From Pestalotiopsis fici W106-1 (taxonomy: Eukaryota; Ascomycota; Sordariomycetes; Amphisphaeriales; Sporocadaceae): a stretch of DNA of 64,000 nt. The stretch is from assembly GCF_000516985.1 (NCBI RefSeq), contig NW_006917093.1:2666001-2730000 (forward strand). Reading direction: 5' to 3'. The notes below the pieces were generated by a model, which saw only the letters and a list, made by a program, of their open reading frames with translations, made no database searches and was not told where the DNA came from. Below, in pieces: positions 33,021 to 42,249 of this stretch; within the stretch, counting starts at the first letter, position 1; each line of letters starts with the position of its first letter. The position numbers and the translations under genes were made by a program.

Positions 33021-36000
33021 CTCCTTGGTGCTGGCAGGTCTGCGGGGGGAGGGGCGTGCGGTGATTCGAGGTCCTTAGGATCGTGACATTTGAGGTGTCT
33101 GGCGTCGTTTGTTTACTGGCGGAAAAAAAAAATCGGCGGACCCAAAAGAGAAGTATCTCAACGTTTTCGTACACCAATTGAAGATGGAGAAGGCGCGATC
33201 TCTGACAATGTTGCCCGTGTACCTATTCCATTACTGTTGAGATTTCCACCGGCTGAAGGAATTATCGCAGTCGAGGTGTCGTCGTGAATCGGGAGGGCGA
33301 CCAAATTATTAGTGTAGCTTTGCTAAGGGAAACTTCGTAGGAAGAAGGGTCCGGTCTGGGCCTCGACACACAAGAGTATCGCTCGCTGGTGAGGGAGTGG
33401 CCCGGCGAGGGCTGGTTGAGTGTTGGAGGGGAAATGAATGGCAAGTAACGAGTGAGGAGAATCAAAAGACGAGGAAAACAAAGGAACAGTAGTGGTTGCA
33501 CACCCCAGGAATGTCGACGAACCAGGAAGGATGGTGACAGGCCGACCGACAGACGGACGGGAAGGGGGAGAAAGAAGTTTGGGGGGGGGGGTGCGTGCCT
33601 GGCGGTCTCCGCGGTCCAGGTGGGTGCGTGCGTGAGGTGTGGGAGGGGGATTGGAGGTCGGCAAAACGTGGGAATGGAGTGCCCAGGTGGGCTTCGACTG
33701 CTTTGGGCCACCGCTGCAGCGGTGCATTTTTAGTAGCTTAGTGGGTTGAGCAGCCTGGCCTGGCGCCAATCTGCTTGAATGCATCGGCCTGCCGCTACGA
33801 ATCAGAGGCCCCACTCTCTATCGATGCAGTGAGAAATCCTGGTCGCCAGCTTCTTCTAGGCCACGCAGCACCCCATTTCGTTTCCTCTGCCGCCGTCATG
33901 TTCTAATCTCACCCGGGTTAAGAAGCAATTATCGTGTTTGTGCTTGCTCAATCCCGCAATTTGAGTCACGTAGAAGGCGGAACGACAGCGATTCAACCAG
34001 CGCGGAAAGATGTATGTGTTTGTAATGATGTAGTGCTACAGTCATGATAGCCAGCGACGGACAACTCTTGGGACAATTAGATCCTTACTTCAGTGTAGGT
34101 AGAGAAAGGATCATGTCTACAGTAGCGATTATCAATCCCAGTGGTGCCCTGCCACGACTCATCTCCAGTCCATTCATCCACCTGTGTATGCACATCCATC
34201 TGCATGTCCAGTGCCTGTTAGTCCCTGTACCGCTTTGTTGTCGGATGTGACCCATAGCATCATGGCCTTGTTGGAAGACTGCTAACATCTCATGGCAACC
34301 TGTACAATACATAGATATCTATTGATAGATTGCAATGGCCAGGCATGAAGATAAAAATTCATGGAAAAGGTGAAGAATGAATGACTACCTGCGCTAAGAC
34401 CCTCCCTCCCATTAAAAAAAAAAGTATTGCAGATCCCCGAGAATGAAGTTTGTCTCAGCGATGTGCGACTGCACGCTCATTGGTTCCGCGGCCTTCAACT
34501 CCAATATCCAGGGCCAGGTCAACTTTGAAGCAGCAAGGGTCCCTAGCCTAGAGTTTACCTTGGCGGCGATAGCCCCGAAGCTACTGCGCTACCAGCCCGA
34601 CCCATGGCATTCGCGGAAAGTTAACCTGTGAGATCCAAATGATGATCAACTCTCCCGCTCGATGAATTAAACGGGGAAGCTGACGTTCATCGCGAAACGA
34701 ACTTTAGTACCGGCCCTCGCGTGGTTGTGTATCTGGATAATCGTCAGATGCTTTCATTCAGCTCATATGTCACTATTTACACTCTCACAAACGATTGATC
34801 AGTTGCCGTGTAATGAATACTCTTAGTAATAGGGGGCTCCTCCGATTGAAACGCGTCGTGGATATCCCAGCATGAGCATTACTTACGAGTGCCGGTATTC
34901 GCGCAGGCTCGAGCTTTGCAATTCTCCCCTCTGGCGCCCCCCTGACTTGGCCAGTTGCTGCGCCAGCCTTCCCTGGCTAGCACCTCGTCTTTATGCTTTG
35001 GCAAGACGACAGATCTTAGCAGATAATTTCCAGGCAAAATTAAAGGAAGACCGGCAAGTCGACCGACCATACATTAAGGTACCATATGCCCTCATGCCTA
35101 GATAGCTGGCTACCTAGGTAACGCACACCAGCCTCTTAAGAAGTGAACCCTCTATTTCTGTCAGTTTTCCAGGTAGTCCATGACCAATTACCGCAACGGC
35201 GGTAGATCAGTCCAGTTAACTTTCGGACATCTCGACTGTTTCAACTCAGTTCAAAACCTTACACTTCTCATCTTGCTGCATCTAGAATCTGCAGGCAGGT
35301 ATCTTTAATTGACAGGCCGGCACGCTTTACTCACACACACGTGCGGAGGGGATAAGTGGTGTCTGTCTGATGAATCGCTCTATGGCTACGTCTGCCGAAT
35401 GATACATAATAAGTGCATTGCCAGACAGACTGAACCCTCGACAGACTTGAGTGCCGAAATCTGGGCGATCTTCCCACTTGGACATAATTGGACTGGCTTT
35501 GGAATTGTCTTCATGCGTCAGACGTGCTCGATGATACCTCCTATCCAGACTGCTACCATGAGAATGCACAGCCTTACATGACAATTTGTCCCTCATGTCT
35601 TGCCCGTTGGCGGAGCAGGGGCCACATATTGTTTCATCAATCAGCTATTACTTTATGCGCTGGGCTGAGTTGAGAGCTCATGTGTCTCTGTCGGAGAATT
35701 ACACTCGCTTACTATTGCTCCTAGCTGAGGCTGAATAGGCGCTGATCACTTTATAGTAATCTTGTTCGTTTCTTCTTCTCCTATTGCGTCCGTATACTCA
35801 CAAATTTTCATATTATGCAATGAGGTTCAATCTGCCGCAGTGAGGAGTCCTCCGAATAAGTATTGGGTGTAGCAGCATGCCTTCCTTTGAAGCCAAGATT
35901 GGTATTTATAGTATTTGTCACGGCCAACAACCCACTGGACGAAGCGGATCAGCCAACACCTGGCGAATCCCGAACCCCCGTTTCATATACCCCACAAGCC

Positions 36001-37490
36001 ATGATCAATGCTGTGTGCTATACTCGGTCCACAATATTGGTGGGTAACATTCCATCGTCTGTCACCTCTGGAGTAGTCGTCGTGCAAGAAGACGGGCTGA
36101 CCCTGAATGCAATTGTGCTACACTTTCTGGATCGCACGAAACAAACAGCGATCACACAAACAATGGCGAAACTAGAGGCTGCTCAGAAGACGGCTCGGCA
36201 TATTAAGCCAGCCCCCAATGCAAAGCTCGGTGGGAAAGTCGGAAAGGTTTGCCACGACTCGTCAGTCCCTGACCGACAGTATGACCTCTTTTTGATTTTC
36301 TTTGTCCGAGCCCCATGTACTATACTTACATGTCGTCTCGCTTCGTGCCGTGCCTTATCTCTGTGAGGCTGACGATCAAAGTTTTTATTAACAGCGCCGC
36401 TGCTGAAATGGAGGCGTGTCTCGAGCCGTCACCCTCAGATTGCCCAGATCTCCGCACGGCAGACGTAGTAAGAAAACCCCCGTTTGGCTGCGTGGATGGA
36501 ACCATACTCATCATGTGGGTTAGTTTCGGAAACAGCTATCTATCTTAGCTACCCCTCCAGCAAAGCTTGATTCGACTTCGCGTTTCTCCTGCAAAGGGCT
36601 CTGTATGGTGTGTGTGGCCTGAATAGGTCGCAACCTTTACTGGGGAAGTCGAGCTTACATTTATGTGAGAATGATTGATTGGCTGCTGTAGCTCTGAGGG
36701 CGCGGGCAAATCTCTAGGATTGTCTTGTGGGCGCTTATGTGCTCTCCCAATTGAGCAGCTGCAACATAGCTTGTGGTGAGTGCTTGTCGCGCAAACGCAT
36801 CGGGATTCATGCAGGTCAGTCGGATCGATGTTCCTGTTTGAGTGAATGAATCCCACCAAAATCGTATACATCTTGGCCTTGACCCAAGTCTTGGGATACA
36901 ACTGCAAAACAAAGCTCCTCCTAGTGGGTGAGAATAGATGGAGAACTGATGGAGTCTGATTCTAAGCTCACCAGTGATCACATATGATCATAGCACGAAA
37001 TTATAATTCCTATTGCGCTATGTATAACATCGCACATTGACAATCTAATGCCACCGGAATATAAGATTTACAAATGCCATTAAATTAGTGAACGTAATGA
37101 AATTGGTTGATTAGTGAACCAATATTTGCTATTACGGAACCGAATGAATTCATTCAAACCGGCTGTATATTGCCTCCGCGTTTTGGTTACTCACCTAATC
37201 GTTATGTATTCCTGCCGAAACCGCAGGATTGTACGCCCTTCCAGTGTCACTGATCACTCCATAATGAGAATATGAGATAAACCTTAACTCTAAATCCTTC
37301 TGCTGATAGTTTGATTCATCGTTGTAAGCTTCACATGGAGTGGCACTTTTGAGACTTTTATGTGAAAATAATATATTTGCTATCTATCTACCAACTTTGC
37401 GCATCACAGCCATAGTCACGTTTCACAGCCTCCAGGAAATCATTTCCAAAAGATACAATATTGTAGCCCAAACTACAACCGATCAACACA
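33021..37490. other. Gene-poor divergent region, 4.5 kb
   Basis: The longest stretch without a supported gene, between the divergent SH3 and GST genes. The part next to the SH3 gene (33021-33750) is C/T-rich on the minus strand, including a run of 11 C near 33580, typical of a long leader. From 34440 on, composition is ordinary and only short frames occur. The longest, 167 codons at 35863-36366, starts hydrophobic but has no domain and ends in low-quality sequence. No transposon ends or RNA genes were recognised. Confidence 0.5.
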
Positions 37491-38204
37491 ATGACCAGCT
37501 CGAAACAAACTCCCATCCTCTACCAAAAGTCCGGCGCCTGCTCCCTTGTCCCTCATGCCCTGCTCTATCACTTGCAGGCTCCATTTCGCGCCGTACCTAT
37601 GGCACCAGATGCCAATGGCAAATACGCTGCGGCCGACGGCAGTTTGACGCACGACGAGTATGTCAAACGCATCCATCCTAGCGGCTACGTGCCGGCGCTC
37701 GACGTGGGCGACGGGACCATCATTACAGAGATGCCCGCCGTGCTCAACTACATTGTCAACATGGCGGCCGGCGTCGAGGGAGGAGTTAACCAGCAGTATG
37801 CGGATCTAGTGGGCAGGACGGCGCTGGAAAAAGCCCAGGTCTTGAAGTGGTTGGCCTGGCTCTCTGGAACTCTGCACGCCCAAGGCTTCGGGGCCTTGTT
37901 CCGCCCTGCCCGGTTCGTGGGCGGACGCGAGGATATATATCCGACGGTGCAGGACAAGGGACGGGAGATCATACGAATGGCGTTTGAGAGAATCAATAAG
38001 GCGCTTACTGGGAATCAACACCTGGTAGGAGAGCACCTGACCGTGGCCGACTTCAATGTATATGTATTCTATCGCTGGGGGGTTCAGATTGGGTTCGATA
38101 TGGCCGAGACGTACCCAGAGTACACCAGGGTAATGCGGAAAGTTGAGAGTCTAGACGGGTTCAAGAAAGCCATCGAAGTGGAGGAACTAAAGTTTCTCTT
38201 ATAA
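37491..38204 (+). CDS. Glutathione S-transferase, beta-class-like
   Basis: A single exon encodes 237 residues. The thioredoxin-like N-terminal domain begins ILYQKSGACSLVPHALLYHL; the cysteine in GACS sits where beta-class (bacterial) GSTs carry their active-site cysteine. YVPALDVGDG (cis-proline) and ITEMPAVLNYI (glutathione-binding E-S/M loop) follow. The C-terminal helical domain contains the N-capping motif LTVADFNVYVF. Length is normal. The protein conjugates or reduces electrophiles with glutathione in the cytosol; the natural substrate is unknown. Fungi have several such bacterial-like GSTs, so recent transfer need not be invoked. It sits at the edge of the gene-poor region. Confidence 0.85.
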   Translation: MTSSKQTPILYQKSGACSLVPHALLYHLQAPFRAVPMAPDANGKYAAADGSLTHDEYVKRIHPSGYVPALDVGDGTIITEMPAVLNYIVNMAAGVEGGVNQQYADLVGRTALEKAQVLKWLAWLSGTLHAQGFGALFRPARFVGGREDIYPTVQDKGREIIRMAFERINKALTGNQHLVGEHLTVADFNVYVFYRWGVQIGFDMAETYPEYTRVMRKVESLDGFKKAIEVEELKFLL

Positions 38205-38644
38205 GAGGGCCAATTACTTGACGTACTTTTCAAGGCGTTCTTATGCTGACGATGTTGATCTCCATATAAATAGTAGATCTTCGATAGTGGAACTTCACAA
38301 TAATCCGAAAGTGAAACTGTCTGACAATCAGTATAAGTCGTCTATACATACTGAGACTGGCTAATTTAGCCACCGCCGAGTCAAGCAGTAGTATTGGTGA
38401 CAAGCTGGACATGAGGTTGTTTACAATGTTTGACATATGGTACATTATCTTTTGATACGAGGCCACTATCTCAGATCGACCTCATTTTCTACTTGATGCA
38501 TCATGCAGCATCGATTTGATACACTTGTGATTTTTACACAGATGGCCCCATAGCCACCTTCAAGGCTTGAAGCTATTTTTCTCGGTATAGTGGTCGAACT
38601 TCCGCCCTGACAAAAAGGGTTGCTTAGTCCCACATTGTCGTAAC
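38205..38644. other. Convergent intergenic region
   Basis: 3' flanks of the GST and mL44 genes. AT-leaning, with no supported gene or repeat. Confidence 0.6.
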
Positions 38645-39883
38645 TTAGGAGATGATCTCTCCAATATCCACGTATGCCGGCTTCCACGGCCCTGCATCTT
38701 CTGCAAGCGTGTCACTGGGCACACCAACCTCTCCCGGGCTGTACAGATACCAGGCCTTCAGCGCATTGATGGCTGCCGCTACACGTGCAGAGTCCAGATC
38801 TGACCCAGCACCCTCGCCCAATTTGTCATTGCCGCTGTAGATGCCCACGACATATACTGGTGTCCTGCTGAGCCTACCGGTCTCGCTTTCCAGCCTTGCC
38901 ACTGGTGGCTCAAAGTCTTCTCTCGCACAAAGTCGGGCAAGTTCCCGAGTGGGCAACTTGAATTCAAAGAGATTTGCCAGGTCAAGCTTCCGCGACAAGA
39001 AATGCGACTTGATGAAGTTCTTGGCAGCGTCTCGACCGCAGTGCAAGTTTACAGCACCGACAAGCGCCCTTACAAAGTTGGCATGGGCATGTTGAGGAAA
39101 GTCCTGGACGATCATGTCCTTGGTGTTGCGCTCATTCTCCGCCAAGAATTCGCTGCCCCTGTCTGTCACCGATCGCTGTCCCGGTATCATCTCACCAAAG
39201 GCATCGTCGTACATGACCCGACTGCTCACACCTCTCCTCCACTTGAATCGCTGGATCTCTGCGCTTTCGGCGCGAACGTAGCCCCATCTGGTCATCAAGG
39301 TGGTGGGTTGTTGGGAGTCGAATTGCAACAGACCCGGGTCCACCTCCTCACCGGGTGCGGCAGCCGTTTCAACACCCCAAGCGCGCGCAACTTGGTGCAA
39401 AACAGCCGGTCCGACGTAGCCCTTCATTGCTGCAAACAGAATTGACATGGGCAGACGGGGGTATCGTGTAATGAGGTGCTCGGAGGCATGGTTGTTTAGG
39501 AGGGTGGCACCAATGTAGGCTAGGTTGGTGTTGTTGTATTTCGAATGCGCATCGGCAGAGGAATCGACCAAGGCCCGCGCAAGGGTCTCGACTGGTATCT
39601 TGGGAGACAGTGAAAGACGTGCATGTAATGCAGCTAACTTTGCAGAAGATTTGGCTTTATGGGGTGGTGGTGATGGTAGCGGCACGTGTCTAGCAGACCG
39701 TTGCAGGGAGGTATCTGCAGAGGTTTGCTCGTAGATATCGCTCCCCGAATTGGCTTCATCTTGCTCGGATGTTGTGCTGGCATGCCTTCTCGTGCATAGC
39801 GGCAGCTGATGTGTCGTTCTTGATATCCGGGCAGCCCTCGGCGCGGAAGCCAGCAATCGGCTCGCTATCCTTGCTCTCTTCAT
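38645..39883 (-). CDS. Mitochondrial large ribosomal subunit protein mL44 (MRPL3 type, RNase III fold)
   Basis: A single exon encodes 412 residues. The N-terminus (MKRARIASRLLASAPRAARIS) is a typical mitochondrial presequence. The degenerate RNase III domain spans about residues 85-285 (NTNLAYIGATLLNNHASEHLI, YPRLPMSILFAAMKGYVGPAVLH, FPQHAHANFVRALVGAVNLHCGRDAAKNF); the catalytic acidic residues of true RNase III are missing, as expected for mL44. A double-stranded-RNA-binding-like segment follows (PVYVVGIYSGNDKLGEGAGSDL, ARVAAAINALKAWYLY). It is a structural component of the mitoribosome. It is divergent from the gene at 40284, with 400 bp between start codons. Confidence 0.85.
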   Translation of the reverse strand: MKRARIASRLLASAPRAARISRTTHQLPLCTRRHASTTSEQDEANSGSDIYEQTSADTSLQRSARHVPLPSPPPHKAKSSAKLAALHARLSLSPKIPVETLARALVDSSADAHSKYNNTNLAYIGATLLNNHASEHLITRYPRLPMSILFAAMKGYVGPAVLHQVARAWGVETAAAPGEEVDPGLLQFDSQQPTTLMTRWGYVRAESAEIQRFKWRRGVSSRVMYDDAFGEMIPGQRSVTDRGSEFLAENERNTKDMIVQDFPQHAHANFVRALVGAVNLHCGRDAAKNFIKSHFLSRKLDLANLFEFKLPTRELARLCAREDFEPPVARLESETGRLSRTPVYVVGIYSGNDKLGEGAGSDLDSARVAAAINALKAWYLYSPGEVGVPSDTLAEDAGPWKPAYVDIGEIIS

Positions 39884-40283
39884 TTTTTATGTTTCTGTGT
39901 GCGAGAAGGATCAATTGGACGACCTGTTCCTCCCCTCCAACCGGCGGCCTGTCGAGACACGGAAGAAATATGCCGGATCGTAGGAGGTCGATTTGTTCCG
40001 ATTCGCGATGCGTCTCGTGTCTACAGTAGTAGCTCCAAGAAAAAGTTTCTGAGTCCGAAGCTGGCGCCCAGAGCTTCAGGGATCTCCGGCTGCATGGTCT
40101 GTGCACCACACCCAATTCAGTGCAGCCCCGGAACAACCCACGCCTAAATTGATCCGACCTCTGGCTTCCCAATCACTCGAACGCAATTGGGTGTGACGAC
40201 TTCCACGCGCGAGCTCGAGATACTATCTGGAGTACTCAGCCAATTGAACAGTCCACAACTCCGTTCACTATTCACAAGTCAAG
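39884..40283. promoter_or_regulatory. Shared divergent promoter, mL44 and small mitochondrial-type gene
   Basis: The 400 bp between the two start codons must hold both promoters. No specific regulatory motif was confirmed; CCAATT-like sequences occur (about 40100, 40240), compatible with CCAAT-box control of mitochondrial genes. Confidence 0.45.
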
Positions 40284-40721
40284 ATGGTAAGTCGACCGAG
40301 CAATTGCGCATTGAACGGAGCTAACGATATACAGGGTGGTGGTCCAAGAGTTGCGTAAGCCATCAACGACATCTTCTCGTTGCCCCGAATGCGATCCTGA
40401 CTCTACGCTATAGATACCCCAAGCACGTCTGGTCTCCGACCGGTGGTTGGTACGCTCAGCCGTCCAACTGGAAAGCCAACACTGCCGTCTTCTCCCTCGT
40501 CGTCTTCGGAATCACTGGTCTGGCATGGAAACTTAGCGCCGACCGTGAGTACAGGCATAAGATGCCGGAGCCCGGCCGATTTTTCCCCAGCAGATAGTAC
40601 GTGATCTACCCCGAGGTACACAAAGCAAGAGATATGTCTGAATACTGACATTTTCTGCAGCTGGAGCAAGCAGATTGTCGAGCACGAACAAGCACAGGCC
40701 GGAAAGAAGAGCGATTCATGA
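40284..40721 (+). CDS. Small single-pass membrane protein, probably mitochondrial (complex I accessory-subunit-like)
   Basis: Four exons (40284-40286, 40335-40354, 40414-40596, 40661-40721) give an 88-residue protein. The first exon is just the ATG. The protein reads MGGGPRVAYPKHVWSPTGGW, then a membrane helix (TAVFSLVVFGITGLAWKL), then RFFPSRYWSKQIVEHE. Highly conserved-looking, tiny, many-intron genes of this kind in ascomycetes usually encode inner-membrane respiratory subunits; I recall very similar sequences annotated as a small NADH dehydrogenase subunit but cannot name it safely. A GTGAGTAC at 40544 looks like a donor but lies inside coding sequence, since reading through gives the conserved REYRHKMPEPGR segment. 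The head-to-head mL44 gene supports a mitochondrial role. Confidence 0.75.
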
Positions 40722-42249
40722 TGCAGGCGATGCATTTGGCGTTTGTACATATAAACAGCAGGAACCGGAATAGAAGACATTGATCAATAGGGAAAGAGTG
40801 CCGAACCAGGGTCTTATGTTTGTCGACCTGCGTGTCTGCCTGTAATGGTTCGGTTTGGGTGCCAGCCCGAATCTATATCCCTGATGCCGATACATCCAGC
40901 ATACCAGAAACGACTGCTCTGCGAAAGGATTGGACGGGAGACCATCCATGGCACGAACCTCTGAAGGCTTATGTGGCGTGATCAATTTTGCAGAAATTCC
41001 AAAAAGAACCAACCGATCCCTCAACTCGTACTGCCTGGAGTATCATTGACCACTACTCCAGGGGTCCTTCACTCGGGCCCCAGCAATCTTACAGTATCGG
41101 TGCAGTTTTGCTGATCTTTTGTTACAAGGGCCCTTGGAGGTTGTAGTGCACATTTAATTGACGACTAACTTGACGATCAAGTAGCATATACTGGAGGACG
41201 AGATGATGTTTAGAGAGCCATCCATCCGTGGGAATTTCTTGAACAGAGGGAACGGGAGAAATTCATGATTTTCATGATGCAAGCGGTCGTAATATTCTCG
41301 CATCGTGTCTGGCGACAAACTCAACTCAGAGATAGCTTCGAATATTCACCTGTACCAAATGCCTACAACTTCATGCTGGCGAAACACACCATGCCTAATA
41401 ACTCGGCTACTTTCAAGGCACATAAAGTTTGCCGTACAACCATGGCATGTGGTATCACGTAGCATAGCATGCTCAATCGCATTCAATACATGATGTCCAT
41501 GGGTTTTGCAGGCTGCCAACATGTGGCCTCCAATAAGCTAACTGTGGGATTTCAACAGAATGTTAGTGAAGTACAGTTTCATCAGAGACTCTACCAATCC
41601 AATATAATGGCCTACCGACCTCTTTCTCGAGAGGCCAAGGTAGGAATGAGAAATATGTTTTGATTAATGACGCATCAATTCAGAAACGAAGCGCAATGCT
41701 ACGGAATGAAAACGAGGGCAACTTACTTACTTGTTCGTTAGTGTGACTGGATAGTCGAATTTAGACGAGTTGTATGACCCATGAGTCGCTGCAGAGCAGG
41801 CAGCGACGAATCAAACTTCTCGCCCAATAGAAAATGCTTAAAATACTCACTTATTAATCAGTTGGAAGACAAATAATTCACCAGATGTAAGGGACAAGCC
41901 TTTTATTTCTTTTCGTTGATTCGCTTGGATGCGATTATTACCGTCCAGGCTCGATTTCCGCATATCCACTCCGAGCGTGACTGTAATTGCATATTTATGT
42001 ATCAATGGAAACCTTGCGCCAAGCCAATCAGCCGTCAATGATGTCACACTTGCGTCCCGAACCTTGAAGCTTGAAGCAAATAAACACGGTCCGAAAAGGC
42101 TCAGTCGCGGAGATTTGCTCCGGGCTTGGGAAATGTCCAAGCAGCTCTCGTCTTATTGAGTCAAGAATTGTCGCGCTCTTCATGGATTCCGCCAACATCT
42201 TCCGCAAGTCGAGTTCTTCTCCTGATCTAACGATTGATGGTCCGCGAAT
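40722..42249. other. Intergenic region, 1.5 kb
   Basis: 3' flank of the small membrane-protein gene and promoter of the phospholipase gene. Only short, featureless frames on both strands. No repeat was recognised. Confidence 0.6.

Noticed and set aside
33262..33814. Minus-strand frames of 149 and 163 codons upstream of the SH3 gene
   Set aside because: Pro/His/Ser-rich translations of a CT-rich leader. No signal peptide or domain found, though a short signal-encoding exon could still hide here.
35863..36366. 167-codon plus frame in the gene-poor region
   Set aside because: Hydrophobic start but no cleavage-like site, no domain, and no splice continuation. Length alone is not enough.
40544..40600. 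GTGAGTAC at 40544 as an intron donor in the small membrane-protein gene
   Set aside because: Reading through gives the conserved-looking REYRHKMPEPGRFFPSRYW in frame; splicing there would break it.
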